The notes under the pieces were generated by a model. The model worked only from the letters and a program-made list of their open reading frames with translations. It did not search any database and was not told where the DNA came from. From Lepisosteus oculatus (Eukaryota; Chordata; Actinopteri; Semionotiformes; Lepisosteidae), in the NCBI RefSeq assembly GCF_040954835.1, contig NC_090703.1:11217001-11281000 (forward strand): a DNA stretch of 64,000 bases, written 5' to 3'. A program made the position numbers and the translations under genes. Of the stretch, positions 1 to 28,500 are shown one piece after another. How positions within the stretch are numbered: position 1 is the first letter of the stretch; each line of letters opens with the position of its first letter.

Positions 1-448
1 TGTTAATACGATAGTGCGAGAATCGGTATATAAGAGGGGCAGGCGCAGTTGAGAAGATTGTTTCACAGTTGTTGTGCTTGTGTTTGCCACTAAGAAGTTG
101 TATACTGGTAGAACTTCAAAGGGTTGAGTGTAACATTTTTTAAAATTTATCTGTGAGAGACAGCTCTTATTTTCCAGTTTTGGAGTGGAGAACTGTTTTG
201 CATTTACGTGCATCATTTTAATGTTTCCATGTGTATTATCGTTCCCTCTCTCCTAGAATGTAGCAGTAGATATCAACTCTTCATGTTTCTTTTAAGCTGT
301 CAGTTGTTTGTGATGTGTGAAGCATTCATAGCCTTGGTAGTAGTTTTAGTGATTATAGTGATTTAGTGGTAGTGATTTAGTTTCTGACACCATTCATATA
401 CTTTTCTGGAAAGCTATTTCTTACTGCAGAAATATCTTGTTCCAACAG
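1..448 (+). other. klhdc2: intron of klhdc2 (window edge)
   Basis: No kelch-type coding segment is visible here on either strand. The stretch ends in a splice acceptor (pyrimidine-rich run, then CAACAG) just before the first recognisable exon at 449. The N-terminal klhdc2 exons must lie before the window. Confidence 0.7.
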
Positions 449-3400
449 ATTGGTGTACTTCGGAGGGTATGGCTATGCAGCCAGCAGAGAACATACTGGA
501 ACCTTCGAATATGACGAGACATCATTTTTTGTAAGGCAGTATGCAATGTGTCTTCTTTGTAGGTTTCTCTTATTAAACCCATGGAAGAGATTGTGAGAAG
601 CTCTCTTCCATGCAATTAATTTGATTTTGGAAATGTAAAATAATGGTTAGAATACTTTTTCTTACAACAGGAATGTGTCTAGATTGGATGCAGCCCATTA
701 ATTAAATTAACAGATTTGATTAAGACTTAGAACATGAAATATTCTTCTATCCGATTTACTGTGGAACGAAACCTTTACAGGCAAAGTAAACATTGGTCTG
801 TTTCATAATTATATGTAGGTCTTGTCAAAATTGTCTGATGTTTGAAAAGTAGTTTTGGTAATAATATTATGTGTGAATCACATTTTGTGTGAACTGAAAT
901 GTCTTTCAGTATAATTGAGCTGTTGTTCTTATTTCCCCTAGTAAACATACTTGCTCAATTAATTGATAATCAATAACTGGCAGTATTACGAGAGAGATTG
1001 CTGTACGCACTGTGTTGCATTGCAGGCCAATGGCAGTACCCGCGGCTGGAACAATCACGTTCACATGCTGGATCTTGGGACTCTGACGTGGAGCCAGCCC
1101 ATCACAAAGGTACGCAGAGCTGTTCCGATTTGCCCTGGTGGGGACGTTTCTTTAAACTGACCTAAGGCTGGCAACGATCGGCAATGAATCCATTTTTTTG
1201 GCATCGCTTCCCGGTGGAGGCTATAGATTGGTCCTGTGATCAGATCAGACGAGATTCATTTTGACGGTCCCATCAGGGGGAATTGTTGGCGTTTGTGGCC
1301 GGCTGAGGCGTGTGGAGCTCTGGCCTGTCCACATGCTGGGGTTTAGTTTGCCCAAGGATGGCTTGTACTGGCCGTGCAGCAGGTACAGATCATTTCTCGT
1401 GTGTGGAGCGCTGCAGTGTCCCAGACTGTTTATCGCCTCTTACTCCCCTCCAGGGTTACCCCCCCTCCCCAAGAGCTGCCCACGCCTGCGCCACTCTGGA
1501 AAACCGGGGCTACGTGTTCGGAGGCAGATACAGGGTAAGAGCTGCCATGTGCCGTGTGGCTCACTCACGATTCTCAAGGTTGCGCGTGTAAGTAACTTGG
1601 CATCGTTTCTCCTCCCCACACATAGGAGTACCGTCTTAACGACCTGTTCTTCATTAACCTGGACACCTGGGAGTGGACAGAAGTGTATGTATTATGTGTC
1701 TGTTGTTCTGTGTTTTAATCTTCTGTATAAATCTCGCTGGTCATACCAAAATGTATGTACTGCTTAGAAGAGGTTAGGAGGAGGCGCTGCAGACAGCACT
1801 CCATATTAATGCCTGAACAGTGTTTCTGTGTACGCGTGAGCACTGCTGTTGTGCGGTGAAGTCGTGGTGCGCTGCCCTGTGAAGACCCTGATAGCACTGC
1901 TACCCTCTCCCTCAGGTGCGTGCCACAGCACGGTCCAGTGGGTCGCTCCTGGCACTCCTTCACCCCTGTGTCTCCTGATCACCTCTTCTTGTTCGGGGGG
2001 TTCACCACAGATAAGCGGACACTCAGTGAGTGGCAGAGCTGTCTCCCTGCTGTCAGCTCTCTAAATCTTCATTGAGGCCTCGGGTGCAGAGAACTCTTCT
2101 CTAAATCAGGACATCGGGGGAGTGTGGGTGGGGAAATTGTCCCCATCTCAAATGCAGTTTATTCAGTAGAAGTTTTAGTTCTGTTTTTTATTTGCGGCTT
2201 ATCCAGGTTAGATAAGAACAACAGAAAACACGATAATGACAAACCTTCTTTATAGTATCAAATAAAATATCTAATTAATTTTAATAAACACAAAGTTAAT
2301 TTAATTTGTGTAGCCTGGAAAAGTGTACAGTCCTGGTCGAAATAGATTGTAGTGGGTATTGTGTATACATGAAGGCTGCCTGAGAGTACAGTGTTTTATA
2401 ATTGCTCAATGTGCAAGTAAACATTCTTCCTTTATGCCACAATGACTTATTTTTGCCTTTCTTTTGTTCAGGTGATGCTTGGTTGTACTGTGCAAGCAAG
2501 AATGAATGGAAACCTTTCAAGCACAACCACACAAAGAGCCCCAGGTAAACGCTAATCGGAACAATGGTACTACGGTAAGGTGTATAGAACATGGGTTTAT
2601 TTCAAATAATCATGATTTAAGGCCATTTGAGTTCATACAAGTATAATCAATATAACCATACTGTGCAAAAATGTAAACATATTTATGCTTTTGTTTAGAT
2701 TTGTTGGAATTAGAAAGATCTAACCTCAGAACTAACTTAAGAGCCTGTTTTGGGGAGAGCAGGTTTTTACTCCTGTACTGTTAAGCTCACCTGACGTTGC
2801 CCAACCTGTTTTTATAGGCTGTGGCACACAGCCTGCACCAGTGAGGAAGGAGAGGTGATCGTATTTGGTGGCTGTGCGAACAACCTGCTTTCACAACAGT
2901 TTGCTGTAAGTACTTACCTTTTGGGATAAATTTACATTCAATTAAACTAAGTTCCCTTGACACCAGGAAGCTTCTAATGAAAGATAAAGTCACGTTAATC
3001 CCATCATTTAGACTGGCGTGTTATTTTTAGAAAAGCAGGGATAAGAAGAGATTCAGTATTTTTCTGTTAGAGGCCAATTATACTTTGTCAGACCTAAGAT
3101 AATGATAGTGCATGAAGCTTTTCTTCAAGTGACGTGTCAAAAGCAACAAGATAATTAGCACTGCATTTTTCTGTCTAATGATGGATTCTAAAAATGGTCC
3201 TTTAGTCTCTGCTACATACAGTGTATAACTGTGTACAGTGTTCTGCATGCCACAAGTAAACTTCTTTTGTAAAACCATTAATACTTTTTTATGTTAGTGC
3301 ATTTTTACAATTTAAAGGATATTGAAATTGGGGTAATTCATGTTGTCATCTTTGTCTTTCAATAGCCAAGTGGAAATGCACAGTGTCTAAAATGGGTGGT

Positions 3401-3786
3401 GTGATTTCTTTTTCCCATTCAACAGGCCCACAGTAACAGAATCCTTATCTTTAGTGTTCAGCCCAAGTCTCTTGTAAGGTGAGTACGATTTCTTGTTGGG
3501 TTTGTGTTCCAGTCATTTGCAGCTGATCTACTGCAACACAATCAAGAGACTGTTCTGATAACTCTCTATGTAAATCAGGCAATAGACTGTTGTCAGCTGA
3601 AACACAAATAATGATCTTCCTAACCCGGGGCCTGTTTCTTTGCTCAGGTCTTGCATGGAGGCTGTGCTGTGGTACAAAGATATCCTGGCTGGAGCCTGGC
3701 AGTGTCTCCCCCCCCATCTGCTACGCCTCCTTTCCCAGAGACTAGACAGCACAGTGGGCTCCTCGGGTGGCAACACTGGGCCGTGA
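449..3786 (+). CDS. klhdc2: Kelch domain-containing protein 2 (3' part, 9 exons)
   Basis: KLHDC2 is the kelch beta-propeller substrate receptor of a CUL2-elongin ubiquitin ligase that binds proteins ending in Gly-Gly. Coding exons: 449-530, 1026-1109, 1454-1534, 1626-1684, 1916-2025, 2472-2544, 2818-2905, 3426-3478, 3648-3786. All have AG/GT borders and continuous phase, giving about 256 residues; the human protein has 406, so the first ~150 are outside the window. Kelch blades show as FGGYGY, VFGGRYR, LFLFGGF and VFGGCANN. Pocket residues recalled from the human structure appear kept: Tyr in GGYGY, Trp in GWNNH, both Arg of the RYREYR segment and Ser-Trp in GRSWH. KLHDC1 is less likely, because the GTFEYDETSF and HSNRILIFSVQPKSLVR stretches match KLHDC2. 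The C-terminus reads NTGP-stop, unlike the human Gly-Ser end. The gene is convergent with nemf. Confidence 0.93.
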
Positions 3787-4970
3787 GAGACAGGGGATAC
3801 GCTCTGGGTGTTTATATTCTTTTATATGTTTATTTATGAGCCACGGGATCGTGTTCTCTTGCTAGGAGAAAGTACTGTACATTTGTCTAGTTTTTGAGCT
3901 GCACATACAGAGCATATTTTTGTGCAAACATTTGTTGCTTGTATAGTATGTAAATTGTTTAAAATAAAGTTTCAGGGGAGATATTGTTTGGTTAAATCTA
4001 AGACGTCTTTCAGTCATTGATCCTCACTTAATGTGGAGCTACCACTGTGCAGGTTTTATAGGGAATGTAATGCACCTTGGTAGCTAAAGGTCTGGAAACA
4101 CTTGTGATTCAGACTCAGTTCAGTTATTCAGGTTTGCTCAGGTAGAATTAAACCCAAAAGAGCTTATTGTGTTCTAGGACCAGGCTGGAAGCCCCCTAGG
4201 TCTTATCTGCAACTATTGTTTATTCTGGAGAGGTTTTTAGGCTGCCAGCCCTGGAGTGCCACAATCCATCAGATGCTTGGAGTCAACTTTAAATTAATTT
4301 CTAAAAACCTGAGACTTGTTTTGACCACTGAAGCTGGTACACAAATCGGCTTGGTGATAACTTCAACTCTTAAAGATAACGGCTGGACTTTCCTGCCTGA
4401 CTTAGGAAAACGATGCAAGCTCATCTGTTTCAAGGATGACTGAAGGGAGTCCTGTTGGATGGTGGCTGTCCAGAACCAGGGTTGGTCACCTCTGCCAGAC
4501 TATTTTGAATGTTAGTGATTGAGGGCAGAGGTTTCCACACTCAGGCTGGTTTTTGATCCAGCCCTCTCTTCATCAGATCATCGATAACACTAACAAGAAA
4601 AAACTAGATGTTTTCAAGTGTCATTTATTCTGCTCAAAGTTGGAAATCTTAAGTTACAAAACATTAAAAGGCAGCCTTTGTCTTGAGGAGGGAGCAAAAA
4701 ACAACTAACACCATTCTGGATTTTGTCAACTGGTCCTTTCTTGTCAGTCCAATCAGCAGAACAACACCGTAAATTGGAACTGCCCTTTTATCACCTGCAA
4801 AAGTGCCTTTCAGAAGATCTGATTATATTCATTTTGTTTTGGGTTAAAGTGTACTCTGGTGTTACTGTTTTGAAATGCTTTAATTGTTCATACAGAAATG
4901 AAGAAATGCATGTAAAATTCTTGTTAATGGTAACATTCAATGCACGTTCAAAGTGTTCCAGCTGTTCTTT
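3787..4970. other. klhdc2 3'UTR and klhdc2/nemf convergent spacer
   Basis: This starts with the klhdc2 3'UTR. A canonical AATAAA for the plus strand lies at 3963-3968, about 180 bases after the stop codon. The region 4455-4620 holds a weak interspersed-repeat fragment (a CAGAACCAGGGTTGGTCA-type motif that recurs in similar form near 61970). No further gene is visible. The open frame at 4216-4443 shows no recognisable family. Confidence 0.6.
3963..3968 (+). terminator. klhdc2: klhdc2 polyadenylation signal
   Basis: A canonical AATAAA hexamer lies about 180 bases after the klhdc2 stop codon and is the first such signal in the 3'UTR. Confidence 0.6.
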
Positions 4971-4976
4971 TTTATT
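4971..4976 (-). terminator. nemf: nemf polyadenylation signal (candidate)
   Basis: TTTATT on the plus strand reads AATAAA on the minus strand, about 150 bases past the nemf stop codon. A second candidate lies at 4624-4629. Confidence 0.5.
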
Positions 4977-5125
4977 GTTCACAGTGTTCTCTGTACATTC
5001 TTGAAATGTGGCTGTTTATACTGTCCCATTAAAAAAATCCAAAACTCCAGTACTTTCCAAAGTTGCTAAATTACATTTTTACACCAGATTTATCCTAGCA
5101 TCTTTTCTATGACCACCGTGCTGGT

Positions 5126-22639
<17,514 letters not shown>

Positions 22640-23469
22640 GGTAACTGTACCAAATTAAGGCATAAATATGCCTCTCTTACGGATTGCTAACCAGTACTCG
22701 AACCAAAGGTAATACACATTGCCTTTCACAGCGCAGGCGTCTCTTCCTACGGAAGGCTGTTTGCTCTGTTCCGTTTTCGCGTTTTCAAATCTGATATGCC
22801 TGTCTCGGGTACCACTTTGTGGTGGAGTGGAATATATAATACCCTTTTTTTAGTAATTGATATATACTACTCGAAAACGTTAACATATGCCATTCCGTTA
22901 CAGCAAAGGTGACTTAAATGTCACATACATATATATATATATGTCCACACTTAAACGGGCAAATATGTTAAAATATGCATTTTAGTATACAAAATAATAG
23001 TTTTGATATGATGTTGCTCGACATTTTCAAAGGTGCTGTACCTGCAATTAAACCGGGTTATAATTATTTTCAGTACAATCTTATGTACTATAAAATTATT
23101 ATAATTTTACTGGTACAAATTAGTAAAATTGGGTGCAAGCTGTCCCATGCTACATTGATCAACACTGAATTCAGATGTATCTTGACAGCATGTTTCAGAA
23201 ATTGTGAGCTATTGTGTACTAGGAAACAGCCGTAAATTCATATGATATCATCTTTTTGGCGAGAGGAGCAATATCGAAAACCTAAAACAGATCGGCCGCG
23301 GAAGATGAATTGATCCCCGTGCTGAGCATCCCGGTCTCTTAGGCTTGGAAGATGCTGCAGACAGAACAACGCCAGTTCCGTGGAATAGCGCTTAGGGGCG
23401 CGTTTGGCTGTCAAATTGCAACAGCAGCCTACGCAAGCCTGATCAGAGCTAAATTCGCATCCCTCAGCA
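22640..23469. promoter_or_regulatory. nemf promoter / nemf-7SL spacer
   Basis: This 0.8 kb separates the divergent nemf and 7SL genes. Near the nemf start are an NRF-1-like GCGCAGGCG at 22731-22739 and a mirrored ETS-like TTCCTACGGAA at 22744-22754, with no TATA box. A short (AT)n run is at 22928-22940. The 130 bp before 7SL show no perfect CRE/ATF site; only an octamer-like ATTCGCAT near 23453 was seen. Motif calls are by eye. Confidence 0.4.
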
Positions 23470-23768
23470 GCCGGGTGCGGTGGCGCGCGCCTGTAATCCA
23501 AGCTACGGGGAGGCTGAGGCTGGCGGATCGCTTGAGCTCAGGAGCTCTGAGCTGCGGTGGGCTATGGCGATCGGGTGTCCACACTAAGCTCGGTATCGAT
23601 ATGGTGCTCCTGGGGGAGCCCGGGACCACCAGGTCGCCTAAGGAGGGGTGAACCGGCCCAGGTCGGAAACGGAGCAGGCCAAAGCCCCCGTGCTGGGCAG
23701 TAGTGGGGTCGCGCCTGTGAATAGCCTCTGTAGTTCAGCCTGTGCAATACAGTGGGACCCAGTCTTTT
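23470..23768 (+). ncRNA. rn7sl: 7SL RNA (signal recognition particle RNA)
   Basis: The sequence aligns by eye to vertebrate 7SL over its whole ~300 nt length. The 5' Alu domain begins GCCGGGTGCGGTGGCGCG and keeps the CTGTAATCC loop bound by SRP9/14. The S domain keeps the helix 6 GGAG tetraloop (GGG-GGAG-CCC), a CACCAGGTCGCCTAAGGAGG segment, and the helix 8 SRP54 site GGTCGGAAACGGAGCAGG. It ends with a T4 run at 23765-23768, the Pol III terminator. There is no poly(A) tail or target-site duplication, so it looks like a genuine transcribed gene, not a retrocopy. It is not an Alu SINE, because the complete S domain is present. It scaffolds SRP for targeting nascent secretory proteins to the ER. 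Confidence 0.95.
23765..23768 (+). terminator. rn7sl: Pol III T-run terminator of 7SL
   Basis: TTTT follows the final 7SL helix strand (GGGACCCAGTC) at the place where vertebrate 7SL transcripts end. Confidence 0.7.
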
Positions 23769-24538
23769 ACTATTCTTTTCTCTAACCAAGGCAAAAATAT
23801 CTTTTTTTTCTTGCTAGCTGCTGTTACAAATAATACCAACGTAGGCTATTGCCTTGAAACAATTATATATGTAAATAGCATAAATAGCTATTCCTCTAAA
23901 CACAAGGAATAACACATTTTTCCCCGAGAAAATTGGGACAAAAGACACCTCATGCCGGCTGAAGCATCCAACAGCTCCTCTTAGCAAGTGTCATTGCTGA
24001 GAAAAAACGATAGGGGGTGCAAATACTCGTTGATCCTGCTGGGAAAAAAAATCAGGGTACACTGTACTCTGGTCGCGGAGAAAAAGCGGGTTGGAAAGAT
24101 ACCTAGATAAAGGCTGAAACCTGTCATTGTTATGTTGTAATATAAAGAACGCTTTTCTTTCTGAATAGCTTGAAACGCCTAAAATATTTGTCACAATCTA
24201 GTTGTAAAAACCAGTACAGCTCACAGACCAATCCCCCATGTAATTTATTGCAGGAGCTTCGTTTTCGGATATAGTGACGTTTCACCTCGCTGCCTAGTGC
24301 CCAAGGGCGTGTTTACTTGTTTTGTATGCTGAGGAAAAGTCTGTCAGCTTTCTTATATTTTCCTGTTAGTATTCGTTATACATAGCAAAACTACAACACC
24401 TTATCCAAACCGAGTCTCCATTTCCAATTCGTCTACATAATTATTTTAGGTGGGGAAGCAACATGGGATTTTGATTCAATATGGAATACAATAAATAATT
24501 GTTGCATTTCCAGTTTCCGGTGCGAGAACATAAATACA
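23769..24538. other. 7SL-mok intergenic region
   Basis: No coding gene is recognised. A CRE-like half site TGACGT occurs near 24275, about 265 bp before the candidate alternative mok exon. No repeats are obvious. Confidence 0.4.
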
Positions 24539-24647
24539 ATGGCAAACGTGTCGGATCTGATGAAGTATGGACAATTGACTGATAAACGAGGGTATAATCT
24601 GAAGAGGTCAACGGGGTCTAATCTGACCTCTATACTCAGAAACAGAG
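24539..24647 (+). CDS. mok: Candidate alternative first coding exon of mok
   Basis: An ATG with a strong Kozak context (ACA ATG G) opens 36 codons plus one base and ends at a good donor (AACAGAG|GTGAGA). The peptide starts MANVSDLMKYGQLTDKRGYN and looks protein-like (Lys/Arg-rich, no low complexity). Its end phase (1) matches mok exon 2 at 25885. Splicing would create Glu at the junction and replace the usual Met-Asp-Lys start with a 36-residue extension before the kinase domain. I do not recognise the peptide in any known family. It may instead be the first exon of an unrelated gene whose other exons I cannot see. One in three random exons would match the phase. Confidence 0.4.
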
Positions 24648-25395
24648 GTGAGAAAACGATTTCATCCGAATTTCCTCGTCCTCTACAATGGTTCCGATGG
24701 TCTTAAACTTTAAATCCCGTCTTTAAATTTTAATTTAAGCAGATAGATACATATAACAAACTCATTACTTGAGAAGTTAAACTTCACCTTTTTGAATTAT
24801 TCTCAGCAAAGATTTACAGTTATAGGTTTTTTTTAAATGTTCTGAAATCTATAGAATACTTTTCAGATTGTTTTATTACGCAATGCAACTCTTGCTTATC
24901 ACGAATTTACAGTCCTCAGTAGTTTATGTATTGGAAATCCTATTTCTCATGTAAAACAAAAACAAAACTCGATTCACTGTTCAGAATTACGATTTACAAC
25001 TCAGACTGTGACAAAATAAATGCATGTTTTATTACGTATGGACTACATTTACATGGTTTTCTAGTTTGTTTTTAAAGAATGATTACTGTAACATGTTAGA
25101 TGTACTTAATAATATTGGTGTCTGTATATATGCTGTAGAGTAGCAAAGCGTTTCTCTCGTCGTAGGGTGATAATTTCCTATATTGTCACTGGAGAAATTT
25201 CAAACGTTATTAAATTAAATGAAATCATTTCGAGTCATAGAAATGCATAGAACGTAATCTCAAAACTAAACATATCTGTCCCTCACATCCTAAACGTGTG
25301 TGAACAGCTGTTAGCCCGTTATCGTTTACAGGAGAGTAGGGATAAGGTTACTGCCTTTGTGATCCGTCGGAGAGGTCAAAGTTGAGGCGTGCACC

Positions 25396-25409
25396 GTTGC
25401 CAGGGAGAT
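25396..25409 (+). promoter_or_regulatory. RFX X-box-like motif upstream of mok
   Basis: GTTGCCAGGGAGAT resembles the ciliary-gene X-box, with a perfect left half (GTTGCC) and an imperfect right half. It lies about 160 bp before the mok start codon. MOK belongs to the MAK/ICK/MOK ciliary kinase group, so an RFX site would make sense. This is inference from one motif. Confidence 0.35.
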
Positions 25410-25493
25410 GATTATAACATGGCGAGTGTTTCAGCAGAGTGTTGCAAAAATAAAATCCAAAATTTAATGTAAATCCCGATCTGCAATGTTAAC

Positions 25494-25577
25494 ATGATGA
25501 ATAGGTTCATTCTGCATGCTATGGACCAGCATCTACGTTTACACCGCGCTTTTGTCGAAAAAACTGAAGAATGGACA
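25494..25577 (+). other. Upstream ORF overlapping mok start
   Basis: Tandem ATG codons at 25494 and 25497 open a frame different from that of mok. It runs through the mok ATG (25571) to the exon 1 donor. After splicing it would stop at TAA 25894-25896 in exon 2, giving 31 codons. If the mok 5'UTR starts before 25494, this overlapping uORF should lower mok translation. The transcript start is not known. Confidence 0.4.
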
Positions 25578-28500
25578 GTAAGTTTCTTGAGCGCGTTGGG
25601 AGAGGTAATAACTCTTTAGTATAAAACGCTCTAAGGCTTTGTTCTTTACTTTTACTTTACTTTTACTTTAAATACATTTCACCTGTTTAAACAACTTGAG
25701 ATAAACGATACGTGTATTTACAAATGTCCCTGTGCATAAACTAGTTCTTTTCCTCGTACATGTTTTATGAGCGCTACCCATGTGTTGATTTCAGTAGTTT
25801 ACGTTCGATAACATAAGCTACTTTTTCCTGTTTTATTTCTTTGATGTTTAGCCAGTTTCTGCTTTTTCCCCCCCACTTGTTTAGAATACAAAATAATACA
25901 CAAATTAGGTGAAGGGACGTTTTCTGAGGTGGTCAAAACGCAAAACCTTAAAGATGGGAATTACTATGCTTGCAAAACCATGAAACAGCCCGTGGAAAGG
26001 TAAGTGTTGGAAACAGTGGTTTATAAAATAAATGTATTTGAAATCCCCTTTTCGCTTTGGTGGAGCAAGGCTGTGTCGTGACAACTCGGTGTGTATACAC
26101 CTGTAACCCAAGCCGGGCGGCACTTCCGACAGAGGTGTCCTGCACTGACAGGCATGACATCACTCCCTGCTGTTGACCTTGTGCTCAGGGGTCAGCTTCT
26201 AGACACGAGCTGTCACCACCGGCCCTGGAAGGCGTGCTGTTGACAAATAGGATGCAGCTTTGATGGGATGAGATTTTCTTTTTGAGAAGAAAAAGATACT
26301 CAAATTACTTAGTCCCCACGGGACATATTTCAGCCTTCATCTGACTCCATCCATCTTTACAAAATATCTATACAAATGTTATGATATTTACATATTATAT
26401 TTGTTTCCGTTTTTCTTTATAGTATAGTTTTATATCTTTGCTACTAAAAGCAGTTTATTAAATGTTTCAAACAAATGCCATTGTTTCACTTGGGCATTAA
26501 ATGTAGTGCTGCTTATTTTTCTTTATAAAGAGATGCTTAAGAAGCCATACTGGAATACTAGGATTAAAGGCAATCAGTGAGGATCAATACAATAAGTAAA
26601 TTCAGTTTATTTGCATTTGTTACATCAAAATTGCAACACATTAAATATGGGTTGATCATGGTTCGGTCAGTACAGTTTTGAATTCATTCCATGTCGATCA
26701 GCCTGGAGCAAGCAAACAACCTACGTGAAGTACAAGCAATGAAGAGGCTCAGCCCACACCCCAACATCCTTCAGCTGCACGAGATCATTTAGTAAGTTGC
26801 CATCCATCCATTATCTAACTGCTTCATCCAAAGAAGGACCCCGGGGGAGCTGGAGCCTATCCCAGCAAGCAACAGACACAAAACGGGGTACACCCTGGGC
26901 AGAACACCTGTCCATCACACACAGCCACACTGGGGTCCAATTTCCCAGAAGCTAATGAACCTACCAGTAGGTCTTTGAACTGTGGGAGGAATCTAGAGTA
27001 CACAGAGAAAACCCTCACAAACTTCATGCAGCTAGTACACCAGGAATTGAACCTCAGGACCCCAATACTGAGAGGCAGCGATACTAAATACTGTGCCACT
27101 GTAGCGTTAGTGCAAAATATTGATTAGTGTTACAAAAATTAGAAGTAGAGAAGTTCGGTTTCGTGCTGAGATATTTTAATTTTGGTCCCTGACAGCTATT
27201 TGATCCTATCTGAAAGCTTGAAGAACATGACATATCTTTTTGTGTTAAACAGAATCTGCATACGCACCAGGTTAGCTATACGGTATGTAATTTAAGAGCT
27301 TATTGACTGTATTACAATAATAATTTGGCATCCAATCTAAGAAATTATCATTTCATTAAAACAAATATCATCCTGGTAACCCTGCTTATAAAACATTGTG
27401 CCTGGCCCTGTGCATATTTTGATGTTTGCAGTTAAACATCCATTTGTGAATTCACAGAGTGATTTTACCCTTTTGCATCTCTTTTTTTTAGCGATAAGAA
27501 GACAGGCTCCCTTTCTCTAATATGTGAACTCATGGACATGAACATCTATGAGTTAATCCGAGGTCAGTCTCAGCAGCTGTTGCACTGTTGCCTTTCACCT
27601 CAGTACATGGTTCGGTCCTCAACACTATACTGTATGAATGCTTGTACGATGCTGTAAAAAAGTCTGACTATAATAAGATGGGATTGTTTACCCCTTTTCA
27701 TCAACCAACGTCGCATTTTCACTCATCCTGTTACAGCCAAGTCTGACTTTAAACAAGCACTGAAGTAAAACCGGCCTTATTCGCTCTCTTCTCTGGAAGG
27801 CTTTATTTAAGGTGAACACTTTACATCAAGGCATTTTTACAGCTGGTGCAGTATATGCAGTTCTCACTGCATTAATAAAGATCTGTAATGGCTTGGAATG
27901 CACCTACGATACCTTATTAAAAAGCAACAATACCTCAGACATGAAGTTTGTGCTTATATAAAGTGTAAGTTAGTAGAGGTCAAGTTAATAGGAAAAATCA
28001 GAACGAAAACTCATTTACAATGCATTTAAAAAAAAGAAGCTGGGAATCCAGTAAGATTGAAAAAGGAGGATATTTTACATTTGAAAGAACACTTCACTTC
28101 CTATCAGCCTTATTAGCGGAAAAAGCATTAACTGACTCATAATGTAGTTTTACGAAGGGTACTGATTACAGATTTCGTTTCATCATGACATGCCTCCTGC
28201 TTCAAAAACTAGATGAGGGATTTAGAGATGGCTTTAGCAGTTATATCAGATATAACGAATAGCTGTTATTAACCAATGAAACTACATTTGGATGTGAAAC
28301 TTTTCAGAAAGTTCTTGGCTCAAACAGTTCATCCATAAGATGGCAATTAGCAAGAGGCAAGTCTTGCTAATACATCCAAGAACAATACTTTAAATCCCAC
28401 ATACTCTGTTTTTTCACTCTTAAAGAGAAATGTTATATATTAGAACAGACATAACCTTTTAATAATTTCATTTTCTTGTGCATAAAAAACCTAAAACCTT

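Noticed and set aside
23470..23768. Alu-like SINE in a fish genome
   Set aside because: The similarity to Alu comes from the 7SL Alu domain. The complete S domain and T-run end show it is the 7SL gene itself.
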